64,000 bases of DNA, from the NCBI GenBank assembly GCA_037176705.1, contig CM073891.1:46936571-47000570 (forward strand), read 5' to 3'. Under the pieces are notes generated by a model. That model saw only the letters and a list, made by a program, of their open reading frames with translations. It did no database searches and was not told the DNA's origin. This document shows, in pieces, positions 34,909 through 47,905 of this stretch; the first letter of the stretch is position 1; each line of letters starts with the position of its first letter. The position numbers and the translations under genes were made by a program. This DNA comes from Molossus alvarezi (Eukaryota > Chordata > Mammalia > Chiroptera > Molossidae).

Positions 34909-35773
34909 ATGCTTATATAATTTTTTCTCAGTGATTATCTGTTAGCTCCTTCTAGTTTAATGTATGAAATAACTATAGTCTTTTTAAGCATCACTGAAAG
35001 TCAAGAACTAAGATAAGCAACAGAAGGGCATGCTGAAAACAACCAATTAATTTGTGTGTTCCAGCTAAGCAGGGAAGACAGAGGGGACTGTGGGAAGGAA
35101 AGAAGATGACTGGCTGTGTTATTCATCCTGTGAGTCACTGGTTGCAAGTCTGAAAAATACAGATCTATCATGAGTAACTCAAGCTCTTTTGAATCAAAGG
35201 CTTAAGTAACCTTTGGAGGAAATGGGAGTTTATAATTGGCCTTATAACTGGCACAAACCAATAAATACATGAATTTCCTCATTTTACTTATCAAATTAAC
35301 AAACAGAGACAGAAGCAGTCTCTTTTTCCAGGTTGATATGTTTATTTAGAACTAACTATTTTAGTAGGACTAAAAGATCATGCAGTTATTTGCTTATTCT
35401 TTGGTTGGATGGTTGGTTTTTAATTATTTCTTACTCTGAATTTCCCAAAACACTCAAAGAGACTAAATTTAAAAACAAAAACTTGAATTTACCTTTGATA
35501 GAAAAGATATACAGCTGAAATGGGATTGTTTTTCCTCAATAAAGTGTCTGTGTTGATAAATGGAGACTAAAAGAAAGAAAATAAAGGGCAAATACTTTCC
35601 TTTATTCTTTTCTCAAAATGTTCTTTTGAAAGTTTCATTGTTCACGCAGTTTGGAGAAATAGGCAGGCCTTAAATTCTTAAAATTATCGAGCAGTATATG
35701 GGTCACACCTACTCAGTTTGTCCCAAAATAAACACTGAAAACACTTTGCTGAATATTATACACTGTTAAAAAA
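34909..35773. other. Unique-looking sequence, no gene
   Basis: No element recognised; a 61-codon frame at 35333-35518 has no support. Confidence 0.35.
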
Positions 35774-35897
35774 TAGTGTGGTGATTGTTGGGGGAAAGTG
35801 GATGGGCGAAGGTGGAAGAGGGCAAAAAGGAGATAAATGGTAATAGAAAAAAAGTAATAAAAAATATATAATAAAACAACTTAAAAATAAATAAATA
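35774..35897 (+). repeat. Short L1 3'-end insertion with target-site duplication
   Basis: GGGGGAAAGTGGATGGGCG and an A-rich end resemble a retrotransposed L1 3' tail. TACACTGTTAAAAA occurs on both sides (35760 and 35898). Confidence 0.6.
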
Positions 35898-36337
35898 CAC
35901 TGTTAAAAAGTCAAAGTTAATTTCACTAGTCCCTCAACTTTCTGAGATTGTGATAAAATAATTCATTAATGCACTCAATTATATCAACTAAACATATGAA
36001 TGCAATCTTGGTTAATTTGATGTTATACAAATAGGTGATGAATTTAATAGGAGAACGTGAGGCAAAGGGGTATTCATTGGAGCTGGAGAAAACATGAGTC
36101 ACTTCTAATTTTTTTTGCACATAAAATGAATTCATAAGTGGATATGTTTGACATTTTACTCTTTTTATATATATATACATAATTCGATGGAAGAGAGAAC
36201 AGGAAGACTGCTTTTCACTTAATAGTTCTGTTATTTACATCTTCTAGAATTCTCTCACTATTATTCTCTTTAATATAAATATAACATTTTCCTCAAAGGT
36301 TTTTAATATAATTATTTTTAGTTAAGTATGCTGGCAT

Positions 36338-36723
36338 ATAATATTATATTAGTTATATTAGTTTCAGTTGTACAATACAGTGATTTGGCATTTTTTATAT
36401 CTTCAATGTGATCACCCCACTAGATCTGATAATCATCTGTCACAGTGCAAACTTATCACAATATTATTGACTATATTTTTTCTTTTCCTTTTCACTCATC
36501 CCTCCCACCTCCTCCTTTCTGATAACCATCCCTTTGGTCTATGTTTCTGTGAATCTGTTTATATTTTGTTTATTGATTTGTTTGTTTTTTAGATTCCAAC
36601 ATAAGTGAGACCATGTGGTATTTGTCTTTCTCTGCTTGACTTACTTTACTAAGCATAATACCCTCTAGATCCACCTATGTTGTTACAAATGGCAAGATTT
36701 CATTTTTTGTTATTGCATATTTC

Positions 36724-36775
<52 letters not shown>

Positions 36776-38035
36776 ATCTAATTTATACATTCATCTATTG
36801 ATAGACACCTAGGTTGTTTCCATATCTTGGCAATTGTAAATGTTGCAATTAACATAAGGGTGCATGTATCATTTCAAATTATTATTATCATTTTCTTTGT
36901 TTAAATAGCCAAAAGTTCAGTTGATAGTTTGTATGGTATATCTATTTTTAGTTTTTTGAGGAATCTCCATACTGTTTCCCATATGGGCTGCAACAGCTCG
37001 CAGTCCCTCCAACAGGGTAGAAGGAAAATTGAAGATATACCGTATTCATGAATTGGAAGGATTAGTATTGTTAAATTGATCACACTACCCCAATGCAATT
37101 GAATGCCAATAAAAATGTCTATAACTAGAACAAATAATCCTAAAATAAATATGCAACCACAAAAGACCCTGAATAGCCAAAACTATCTTGAGAAAGAAGA
37201 AAAAAAGTTGTAGATATACTCCCTGATATCAAACTATCCTACAAAGTTATAATAATCAAAACAGCATAATACTGGCACAAAAACAGACACTCATATCAAT
37301 GAAACAGACTAGCCCACCCAGAAACAAACCTTCACTTACATAGTCAATTAATACATGACAAAGGAAGTAAAAATACAGTGGAGTAATGACTGTCTCTTCA
37401 ACAAATGGTGTTAGGAAACTAGACAGATACATACAAAAAAAAAAAAAAAAAAATGAACCTGGACTGCTCTCTACACCATATACAAAAATAAACTAAAAAT
37501 AGGTTAAAGACTTCAATATAAGGCCTGAAAGAGTAAAATTCTTATAAGAAAACATAGGTAGTAAACTACCTATTTGACATCAGTCTGAGTATATCTTTTT
37601 GGATGCATCCCCTAAAGCAAGAAAAGCAAAAATAAAAAAAATGAGACTTCATCCAGCTGAAAAGATTTTGCATAGCAAAGGAAACCTTCAACGAAATAAT
37701 AATTCGACCTACTGAATTGAAGAATATATTTACAAGTGAAATATTCAATAAGGGGTTGATGTCAAAAATATATAAGGAACCCATACAACTCAATAACAGA
37801 AAAATAATCTCATTGAAAATTAGGGAGAGGACATGAAAAGATAGTTCTTAAAAACAGATATACGGGATGGCCAACAGACATATGAAAAGATGTTCAATAT
37901 CACTTACCATCAGAGAAATGCAAATCAAAACCACAATGAGATACCACCTCATAGCAGTCAGAATGGCTATTCTTAAAAAGTCAGAAAATAACATATGTTG
38001 ATGAGGATGTGGAGAAAATGGAACCTTTTAATGCA
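36338..38035 (-). mobile_element. Older L1 fragment with 5' inversion
   Basis: 36338-37024 is antisense L1 3'UTR and ORF2 end (TTAGTTTCAGTTGTACAAT near the left end, GGAATCTCCATACTGTTTCC near the junction). From about 37025 to 38035 the orientation flips to sense ORF2 (GAAGATATACCGTATTCATG to GATGAGGATGTGGAGAAAAT). The outer end of the inverted part is adjacent in L1 coordinates to the start of the antisense part, the twin-priming signature. Contains (AT)n at 36728-36773 and an A run at 37434-37453. Confidence 0.85.
36728..36773. repeat. (AT)n dinucleotide tract
   Basis: About 23 perfect AT units inside the antisense L1 3'UTR, where L1 copies commonly carry short TA runs. Confidence 0.95.
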
Positions 38036-38501
38036 ATTTTTATACATAACGTATATGACATGTTTTGGCTCATAAGCTATTATGTATGTTCGACTTAATC
38101 ATTCCTATTTTTTTTTTCTGGAGCTACGTTAAACAAGCTTCATTGCAGTTCTCTTCATTGTTTTAAGAATTTGAAACAGTATCGTTTTTTTATTATTATT
38201 CAATTGTTCTATTGTCTAAGTTAAATATTACTAAAACTGCAACATTTTTATGTGACATAATCTCTGGTGCTCTCCAAAATGTAGTTATTTTTTTCAAAAG
38301 CACATCTATAAATTTCTGAAATGCAGTGTCCTAAACTTTACTCATTACTTGCAAGGGAATGTTGATTGGTTCCAAGTATAATACAGTATCTTGAGAAGTT
38401 CGTTATACTTACATAATAATGGCAAGATAGCAATGATATTTTATTTTCTCCTAACTTTTGTTTATATTCTTCTGTATTTGAGAACAAAATAATAATTATA
38501 T

Positions 38502-38737
38502 TCAGCTTTTTCCAGGTGGCTCAGTAGGTTGAAGTGTCATTCCATATGTCAGAGGGCTGCTGGTTTGATTCCGTATCAGGGCACATACCTAGGTTGTGCA
38601 TTCAATCCCTGGTCAGAGCACCTACGGGAGCAACTGACTGATGTTTCTCTCTTACATCAATGCTTCTCTTTCTCTCTCCTTCTCCCTTCTTCTCTCTCTA
38701 AAATCAACAAACATATCCTTGGGTGAGGATAAAAACA
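38502..38737 (+). repeat. VES-type SINE, diverged
   Basis: Head TTCCAGGTGGCTCAGTAGG, tail TCCTTGGGTGAGGAT. Duplication AAAATAATAATTAT on both sides. Confidence 0.88.
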
Positions 38738-38819
38738 TAAAATAATAATTATTATACTATATAATACATAATAATTATTATATTAGAAAGATAATCATAA
38801 TTATAATTATTATAACCAG

Positions 38820-39015
38820 AAAAACACAGGTTTAACAACTAACTGCATAACCACAAAGCCTATATGTATCCCATAGTTTCTATTCTGGGAAGTGAGGACT
38901 TTGTTTAAGCCTCATTGGTCTTCTCTGTAAAATAAGTATAATAATAAGTATAATAATACCCATCATAAAGGTTGTATCAAGTATGGGTGTTTAGCATGTG
39001 GAACAATACTTTAAT
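38820..39015 (+). repeat. MIR SINE fragment
   Basis: Text such as GCCTCATTGGTCTTCTCTGT, AAAATAAGTATAATAAT and CATCATAAAGGTTGT follows the MIR core-to-3' order. Confidence 0.65.
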
Positions 39016-39127
39016 TAACAGTGATAATAGCAGAAAATTATCATAATTTTATTTTCATCATCAACATGATAGAGGGTTCTAAGAAGCTACATGTCTTTTA
39101 ACTAATTTTCCCTATATATATATTTTT

Positions 39128-39193
39128 TTATTATTTTTTTTATTTTATCCTCACCCGAGGACATTTTTCCATTTTTTTGTTCAGATAGAGTGG
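39128..39193 (-). repeat. 5'-truncated VES SINE tail, antisense
   Basis: Only the last part of a long-tail SINE is present: minus-strand CACTCTATCTGAACAAAAAA, TGTCCTCGGGTGAGGATAAA. Head and core are absent. Confidence 0.85.
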
Positions 39194-39639
39194 TGACAGT
39201 TGTCCCAGTACACAAGAATGCTGTAATTATTATAGAGTCTATGAATTCTAAATTGTATTTGAGGAGAATAGTCAAGCACACACATGTAAATAATATGCTC
39301 ATAAACATAGTTGTGATAATACGACCCATGATCATATTTAGGAATAAGTGTTCCATCAGATATTGTTTATTTGCACAAATCTATATCTTTTTGTTTCTAC
39401 CACCCCCAGTAGCATCTTCTGTTCAAGACATATGGAACTTTTTCAGGTTTACCAACTGTACTCTGCTGTTTTAAACTACCTAGGCTTTCTATATACTGTT
39501 CTTTCTGTGTCTTTTCTCCCTGGCAAGTTTCTAGTTATAATTAAATACCAACCCCAGATAGAGTTAATTATGCCTTCCATTATTAATGTGTTTATCAAAA
39601 AGCATTTTAATTGTTTGATAGTATGTCTCTTTTCTACAT

Positions 39640-39735
39640 CAAATTATGAGCACCTTGAAAACAGGTATAATTTATTTTCATCTTTGTACTGTTAGCATTG
39701 CACACAGTATGGAATTTATTGAATAATGGAATAAT
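39640..39735 (+). repeat. L2 3' end fragment
   Basis: GAGCACCTTGAAAACAGG to TTTATTGAATAATGGAATAA matches the terminal L2/MIR-type text. Ancient. Confidence 0.55.
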
Positions 39736-39873
39736 AAATTAATGTACGGATTACATTAATAAAAAATTGAAAAAATGAATAAAGCACTAGATGTGTAATA
39801 GTTATTAAATCTGTAAGACAAAAAAACTATGGAAAATGAAGTCTTTTTTATTCTATTCATAAAAGTAAATGAG

Positions 39874-40084
39874 GGCCCCAGCCAGTGTGGCTTGGAGGTT
39901 AAGCATCCACCAAAAGGTCGCCGATTTGATTCCAAGTCAGGGCACATGCTCAGGTTCTAGGCCAAATCCCCAGTGGGGGCATGCAGGAGGCAGCCAATCA
40001 ATGTTCTCTCCCATTGATGTTTCTCTCTCTCTCTCCCTCTCCCTTCCTCTCGCTAAAATAAATAAAGGAAAAATAAATAAATAA
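39874..40084 (+). repeat. VES-type SINE (short-tail form)
   Basis: Head GGCCCCAGCCAGTGTGGCT, GGCATGCAGGAGGCAGCC core, AAATAAATAAAGG tail. Duplication AAAAGTAAATGAGG / AAAAATAAATGAGG. Confidence 0.92.
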
Positions 40085-40559
40085 AAATAAATGAGGGACC
40101 AAATGGACCTCATTCAGGCATTGTCCATTAGAAACTCCTATTGTTTAGGAGAAAAAGTGAGTAAAATGTCAATAACTAAAAACCTGAATATTGTACATAA
40201 AAATTCACATTCCTAACTTCCTTGGAAAATCATAGGAATCATATATGTATTCCTGCATGACAACCATTGGCTCATGTTATATGGTAGTTGCCCCCTTTAG
40301 TCTGACACATGAAGTCCTTGTCCTTATTGCCTGTTCTACAGAGTACTCTCAATCACTACTAGTACATGAGTCAGTTAGTTTTGTTAGAGCACTAACCTGG
40401 GATTATTTTAAGTTGAACCACTATTCTCAGTAAAAGGGAATAATAGACATTTTAGGGAGGGAAGAAAGAGGAAAGAAATATGTAAAGATAAAGTAGATGT
40501 AATACAAATGAAAGGTATGTAGAGGACCTTGTCTGAAGGTTAAAAGAATTAATACAATA

Positions 40560-40795
40560 GCGTGCTTAAGAGCCTGAACCCTGAATTCAGTTATCTGGCC
40601 TGGAATCTTGGTACGTGAGAAAAAATACCTAACTTTTCAGAGGTTAAGTTTCTTCATTGGAGAAATAGGAGTGATAATAGTTATGTCATCTCAGATATAC
40701 CTCTTGGATTTGTTGCAAGGACTAAATACGACAATTTATGTGAAGGCTCACTTGAACATAAAGGATTTAGTCATGCATAGACACATGCAGACATT
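40560..40795 (+). repeat. MIR SINE, near complete
   Basis: AGAGCCTGAACCCTGAATTC, CTTCATTGGAGAAATAGGAG, GTGATAATAGTTATGTCATC and TTTGTTGCAAGGACTAAATA follow the full MIR order from head to tail. Confidence 0.8.
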
Positions 40796-40799
40796 CATA

Positions 40800-43700
40800 A
40801 CAGACTAAGATAAGGACCTGAGCCCTACAGAAAGAGGTGGGAGGGAAAAGTGATGTCTTATGAGGATCTCTGAGAGGTAAGAGAAACACAAGTGGAAATG
40901 CTTGTGAAGAATGGTGGAATATGCCACTTTAGCAAAAGGGTTATTTTGAGCTACGGACACTTGAAAAATAGCAGATACAGGAAGGGCACTCTGATCCCTT
41001 CTTTACATAATTCTCTCTGACCTCCAGACCTACCAGAGTACCTACCCTTTTGTTTCTGAAGCAAGAGATAAATCTCTTATGTAAAAGATTCCCTCCCTAT
41101 AACAGGAAGAAAGAAACATTCTTATCCCAAAAGATGGGGATTTGAGGCCAAGAGAAAGCTATGCAAACCCATGTTAATTACTTTTATCTTCCTTTAGTCT
41201 TCCCATATATTTTGGTTATATTTTTCCATAATAGCAACCCTTTTTTTTGACCTAGTATATACTATATGAGCATTTGAGTCTGTTTGCTTTTTGGGTCTTT
41301 ATTACCCTATAGGAGCACCCCAACATATGTAAAAATGTATATGCTTTTCTCCTATTAATCTATCTCATGTCTACTTAAATCTCAGACCCAGGCAACGATC
41401 CTAAGAGCTAGATGTAAAATTTTGCCTCCCCTTCACCTGAATACACCTCTAACAGTGTTTTACCCATTTTTCAACAAAACACTGTGTAAATGTGACATTC
41501 CATAGGTCTATAGCAGAATCCAGTAGATGGTCCATCAAAAGATGCAGGTAGATGTAGTAGGAAGTGGTACAGATGAATGGACATAGTGGTACTCAGCAGC
41601 CTGCCTAGCAGATGAAAGATGGTGTGGCAATAGTAGATGCTCTCATGAGTATTTGTGATACATTTTTAGAAACATATTTCAGGTTTAATTTATAGGTAGC
41701 CAATATCCTATGTGAAAAAGAGATGCAAAGTCCAGTGACATTTATTATAAAATAGTTAATATGACCATGTTCTGACATTTACATGTCTAATATAATATGT
41801 GTTTTAATATTTAAAGAAATTTCTATTTAACTCCACTCCTGAATGTAGCAGAGATAATGTTGCATTTACCAAAACCCATAGCCATGTCTCCTGGTACACG
41901 GTTAGAGTACCAGAGTTTTCCTTTCACTAGCTGTGGCCAATGAGATGTGGAAGGAAGCACAGTATACAATTCCAGGGCTGGCACGTAAAATTCTCCAGTA
42001 TGATCCTGTAAACTCTGATGAGCAGATACAGAATAACCTTTAGTAGTCTTGGAGCCCTACTAATGGAGAGAGCCACACTACTGGAAGAACCTGGATCCCT
42101 GAAAGACAATATGGAAACTGCCCACCAACCAAAAACATCTTCATTAGGCTTCAATGAAAGAGAAACTTCTATTGTGTTGTTACTGATATTTGAAGGTTAC
42201 TTGACTTAAGAAAAAACTTAGTTAACCAAATACTATAGTCTGAAATTCTAGCTCTTCACATCATTTCAGTTGATTATCATTTTAATTCAAAGTAAATAAG
42301 AAAAAAAGAGAAAAAAAAACTTAGCAGAAACCAGAAACCACAAGCAGTCTTTGTTCACAAGTAAGTAGCTATTTGATCTGTTCCACAACCATCATTATTT
42401 CAGTCTTTGCATTGTCTACCTGAAAACTATCGAAATCACTGTCTGTTGTATTCTGTTCCTCATATAGAAGAAAGGAGACATGTTCAGACTTCCATGGCCA
42501 CTCCAGCAGCATTGTTACAAATCACTGCACACTCACAAATCTGTACTTTCCTTTCTAAAAAAGGGTGTTGACCTCAAATGAAAACAGTTTTAGGCTAGAT
42601 ACATCTACATGGGTGACCATGTGTGGCATAAAATAGATTTTCCAGCATGCGTTTATTTGGCAATGGCTTAAAAGTACAACCAGATGTTTTCATGGAGAAC
42701 AGCTCTTTTAGCCACAAATGTTTCCAATTTAAATACGTTTGTTTTGACTCTACTTTGCTGCAGATGGAAAACATCCATTTTATTTTTTTCCTTTCCAGTG
42801 GGGATAGACAGTGAACATTGGCAAATCTCACAGAAAATGATTACCACTGTAGACAAAACTTCAGTGAAAGCTGTGTTTCCATAAAGAGAATTTTTAAAAA
42901 GACAATTTTGCATTTTAAACAGGTTGGCTCTTTAAGACCATTTTCCCTCCTCTAATTTGTACCATAGGCTTCAAACATCTGTGTGTATTTGATCCAAGGG
43001 AACTACCTTACTTTTAAGTGATAAGTCAGATGAATGTATTCAGAATGACAGCATAGCTTCTGAATGTTGTGTCAATAGCTACTACATATAGATATTTAAG
43101 AATTTCTTATCGAAATGTGTGTTATGTAGAAGCTTTTTATCAAATTTACTTAAAGTGGTAGGTTGAAAAAAAACAACAGAAATTTTATATATCGTATAAA
43201 AATGACAAAAAAAGTTTTTCTTATTTTTTTTTTTACGAGCAAACCAATGTGTATGTGACAGTATAAAAGATCTTGGCAAGAGTATAGATTTCTGTTTTAA
43301 GACCTAGGAGTTTTAATTCATAAAATATATTATTGTCTTTAACCAAATTATTCTTAACATTTACTATTATAGTTTAATTATGATTTGTAAGGAGCGTCTT
43401 GAAAGACATAAAGACGCAGCTTTAAATTAATTTTCTTATCTTAGGTATTTAAGTGAGTAAAATAAAATCCAAATACTGTTTTGAGCAGCAAAATTATAGT
43501 TATTTTTTTCCCTGAAAGAGAGTAATCTCTAGCAGCCAGAACATACTTCCATAGACTGAGTGCTATGACATATGAATGTTATTTTTAAAAAATCAATCCT
43601 TTAAAAAAGAAACAAAAATGATAAAATAAATATTTTTATGTTAATCATTAGATTAATGCAAGAATCGTTGTTTGGTATCTTTCCCCTAGTCTTCCCAATG

Positions 43701-44455
43701 TCAAGTGTTTTCATTTAAGGTGTCATTCTTTGTGGAAAGCATGCAAATCTATATTATTTAGGTTTTATTTCCAGATAGCATTGATATTTATTTGTTAGAT
43801 TTTTTTTATTGTTCTGTTCTGTCATTGATTCTCTAATGAAATTTCAGCAAATTCAAACAAAGTTCATGTTCCTAATAACATTATTCATTCTATATTAACT
43901 ATTTGGGTTTTTACGAACCAATATATGATCACTTTGGCATTATTTATAGGATACTGTTCTCATGAATGGCTACTTTTTGGGGAAAAACTGAAATTCTCCT
44001 AGATTCCAGTTAAGGAAAAGAACACTGAGATCTTGGCCCTGTTCCAAAACCTGTCCAGTGGCTCTCCCAGTTTGATATGACTGGGGAAAGCTTATTTCTT
44101 CAGAACACAGAGCTAGACAGGGCACTGAGAATGTGGAATAGTCATAGATTATTTGAATGACCCATTGAAATTGGCTATTGGCTGAGAAAATTAAAAGGTA
44201 CATGTTTAGCAGCAGAGTTTCAGATGGTTCAGAAATTATCTTTTCTAAGGGAACAAAAATGAATATTTCTACATGCTTATTTTTTCTTAATAACACTATT
44301 TTGTTTTATTTGTAAATTACAGTAATAAATAAAAAAATTTAACCCTATTCTTGTTACTTCAATATGACATTTTATGTATGATGGGAGTTTTGATGGGAGA
44401 ATAATAGAGAAAAATATTTTTTTGTTTCACTTAAACTAAATAGATATTTCTGTTT
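40800..44455. other. Long repeat-poor stretch, no gene; one old repeat at about 41880-42190
   Basis: The stretch 41880-42190 (TGTGGCCAATGAGATGTGG, GAACCTGGATCCCTGAAAG) matches a known-type medium-reiteration mammalian repeat I cannot name. The rest has no element or supported coding frame. A 108-codon minus frame at 43970-44296 and several 60-80-codon frames near 42595-42913 have no recognised domain. Confidence 0.4.
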
Positions 44456-44459
44456 AAAT

Positions 44460-45910
44460 TATATCTTTCACCTATTGGTTGTTCAGAAGTATATTGTTTA
44501 ATTTCTGTATATTTATGATTTTTTAAGCTTTCCTTTTGCTATTGATTACTAGTTTCAGACCATTGTGGTTGGATATGATACTTGGTATGATTTCAGTCTT
44601 CTTAAATCTGCTAAAAAAAAAGTTGTCACTTATCATATTATCTATACTGAAGAATGTTCCTGTGAACTAGAGAAGAATGTTTATTCTGCTGCTATTGATA
44701 GAATGTTTTATGTCTGCTAGATTTATTTGGTTTAATGTATGGTACAAGTTCAAGGTTTTCTTATTGATTTTCTATCTGAATGATCTCACTACCCATTGTT
44801 AAAAGTAGTTATTAAAGACTCTTACTCTTTTTGTATTGTTGTCTATATCTCTCTTAATATCTGTTAGCATTTGCCCAGCCAGTGTGGTTCAGTGGACTGA
44901 GCATTGTCCCATGGACTGTGAGGTCCCTGTTCGATTCCTGGTCAGGGCACATGCCCAGGTTGTGGGTTAAATCTCCAGCAGGGGGCATACAGGAGGCAGT
45001 CCATCTATGTTTCTGTGTCACATCAATATTTCTATCTCTCTCTCCCTTCCTCTGTCTCTAAAAACTCAATAATAAAAAATAAAATAAAATTGATTTAGAT
45101 CTGTTAGTATTTGCTTAATATTTAGGTACTCCAATTTTGGGTGCATATATACATAAAATTGTTATATTTTCTTGACAAATTGAAATTTTTATTATTTTTA
45201 ATGACATTCTTTGTATCTGGTTAATGATTTTTGACTAAAGGTTGCTTTTTCTGATATAAATATAACTCCCACTGAACATTTTGACTTCTGTTTTCATGGA
45301 AATATCTTTCATCCTTAACTTGGAGCCTATCTGTATCTCTAAAGCTAAAGTAAGTCTTTTGTGGCAATGTAGAGTTGGTTCCTTTTATTTACTTTTTATC
45401 CAGGCTCCATATGTTTTGTTTTTTGTTTGTTTGTTTGGTTTTTTTTGACTGAAAAATATAACCCAGTTACATTTAGGGTAAATATTTATGGACTTACTAA
45501 TGTTAACTTTTTTTCTTTTTCTTTTTCTTTTTTTTTTTTTGTAGTTCCCTTTTTTTTATATCCCTCTCTTGTGCCTTTCTTTGTGAATTGACATTTTCTG
45601 TAATGGTATAATTTTATTTTTTTTCTGTTTATCCTTTTTAAATCTACTATGGAGGTTTTAGCTTTGTGGCTACCATGAAGCTTACATAAAACATAGATAT
45701 AACAGTGTATTTTGTACTAATAACAACTTAACTTCAATCACATATGAAAACTCTAGACTTTTAGTTCAACCTTTTGTGTTTTTCATGTCATAATATACCT
45801 CTTTTTATATTATGTTTGTATTAACAAATTATTGTTGCCATTATTATTTTTAATACTATTGAGACTTGCAAATATTAAGTTGCTATCCTGTGAATCAATA
45901 TTTTTCAAAG
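44460..45910 (-). repeat. Ancient L1 fragment, antisense, ORF2 5' region
   Basis: TTGTTCAGAAGTATATTGTTTA, TTCTGCTGCTATTGATAG, GATATAAATATAACTCCC follow the antisense L1M-type ORF2 endonuclease region. Split by a SINE at 44873-45097. The right boundary against the young L1 is approximate. Confidence 0.75.
44873..45097 (+). repeat. VES-type SINE (short-tail form) inside antisense L1
   Basis: Head GCCCAGCCAGTGTGGTTCAG; duplication ATCTGTTAGCATTTGC / ATCTGTTAGTATTTGC. Confidence 0.94.
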
Positions 45911-47024
45911 AATGTTTGCTTTCCAGAGAATGGAGATGGCAGTGGAGTGAATGGAAGCTACACAGACCACCTCCCAGGACCAAACTGGAATTACAACTAA
46001 AATAAAGACAAAACATTAGAAAAAAACAACTGAAGAGCAGCTGGAAGAGAGCCACTACAATCAGGGACAGAGAGGATGCCAAATCGAGCCTGGTAAAAAA
46101 TGAAGTGCCACATTGGGGCAGGCTGGGAGCCCATGGACAGCAGCAGAGGGCTGTATATAGTGGCTACTTCCTTCTGAGAAAGCAAGGATTTTAAAAAGTA
46201 ACAAATTACATTCCAAAATGGCGGAGGAGTGAATGGAAGCTACACAGACCATCTCCCACAATCAAACTGGAATTACAACTAAAATAGAGACAAATCATCA
46301 AGAAAAAGCAACAGAAAAGCAGCTTGCGAGGACCATATAAATAGGGACACTGAATCAATCCTGGTAGGATTGTGGAGGTGTGAGGGGAGATGGGAGCCCA
46401 TGGACAGCAGCGGTCTTAGCTTTGAGCAGCGCCCTCAGGGTTAAACTCGCAAGTGGCTCCACAGCACACAAAGCAAAGACAGATGCTAAAATAGCCACAG
46501 CCACTCACCTTGGGCTCTGGCAGAGGGAGGGCAGACTGGATTGGAACTGTGTGGGGACACTTGGGATTTGGAGGGTGCTCAGAGCTATTGCTGAGTTGTG
46601 GCCATGCAAGACTGTGGCCATCTTACTCCTTCCCAGGGCTCTAGGAAGAGGCAGTGGCCCCTCCCTTGGAGATTCAACCCCACCCAGTGGGCTAATGAAA
46701 TGCAAATTGAGGCTTATTAACAACCAGCATCTGCCACACCCTCAGGAAATCCCCTTACACTGAACATCTGAGGGAGTTTTTGTTTCAACTGAGAACCCAA
46801 GGCTCTTCAAATAACCAAGACTAATAGCCTCCAGGCAAAAAGCTAGAGGATAACTGAACCATTCCTGGGCTTGCAACTCTACCCAAAAGAGTAAGACTTG
46901 ACAGTGGAGTTTAATGTGGGTTCTCCCACGCTATCCAAACCCAGTAGAGGGTGCCACAAACGGCAGAACACAAACACCCACAGGGAAAATTTGTCAGGCT
47001 CCAAAGCCCACTGAGATAGCCAAA

Positions 47025-47905
47025 ATGGTGAAACAAAGAAACAAATGCCAAATGAAAGAACAAGAGACCTCTACCAAAGATGAGATAAATAAGGTGCAGT
47101 TAAGGAAGTTAACAGAGCTAGAATTTAGAGCCATCATCATGAGGAAGCTCAACAGCATGAGTAAGGACATCAACACCATGAGTAAAGACACAGAAACGTT
47201 GAAAATCAACCAACTGAAAATTAAAAACCTCCAAGAAATGAAGAATGACACAGCAGAAATAAAGGACACATTGGAAGTTCTAAACAGCAGAGTAGAGGAA
47301 GCTGAGGACTGGATCGGTGATTTTTAAGACAGGATAGAAAAAATTAACCAATCAGAAAACCAAAAGGAAAAAACAATTAAAAAACAGGAAGACAGCTTAA
47401 GAGAACTGTGGGACAACTAGAAACATAATAATATTCTCATCATAGAAGTCCCCGAAGAAGAAGAAATGGGCAAGGGTTAGAGAATATATTTGAAGAAATA
47501 CTTCCCTAATTTGGTGAAGGAAGAAGGCATTCAAGTTCAAGAAGCACAGAGAGCCCCAAGTAAAAAGAACCCAAACAGGCCCACACCAAGACACATAGTA
47601 ATTAAAATGCCACAAATTAAAGACAAAGAGAGAATCCTAAAGGCAGCAAGAGATAAGCAACAGGTGACCTACACAGAAACCCCATAAGGCTATCAGCTAA
47701 TTTCTCAACAGAAACACTACAGGCCAGAAGGGAATGGCACGAAGTAATCAAGGTCAAGAAAAACAAGGATCTGAATCCAAGACTACTCTATCCAGCAAGA
47801 CTATATTCAAAATAAAAGGTGAAATAAAGAGCTTCCCAGACAACAACAAAAAAGGCTAAGGAATATATTAGCACAAACCAGCACTGCAAGAAATGTTAAA
47901 AAAGA
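47025..47905 (+). pseudogene. L1 ORF1 (element A), broken
   Basis: Start MVKQRNKCQ at 47025, then an amphipathic coiled-coil-like stretch (KLNSMSKDINTMSKDTETLK, EMKNDTAEIKDTLEVLNSRV) to a stop at 47325-47327. The RNA-recognition and C-terminal parts follow in pieces (APSKKNPNRPTPRHIVIKMP at 47490-47687) before further stops. ORF1 proteins are nucleic-acid chaperones that coat the L1 RNA. Premature stops make this copy dead. Confidence 0.85.

Noticed and set aside
43970..44296. 108-codon minus-strand open frame
   Set aside because: No domain, no splice context, composition like its surroundings; likely chance.
45928..46500. Tandem L1 5'UTR monomers (as in mouse L1)
   Set aside because: Only two units occur and the second is the start of a complete nested L1 with duplication-like joins; nesting explains all the sequence better.
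46380..46763. 127-codon open frame on the plus strand
   Set aside because: It lies in the 5'UTR of L1 element A; element B has only a partial, diverged counterpart (52568-52789), so there is no sign of selection on a protein.
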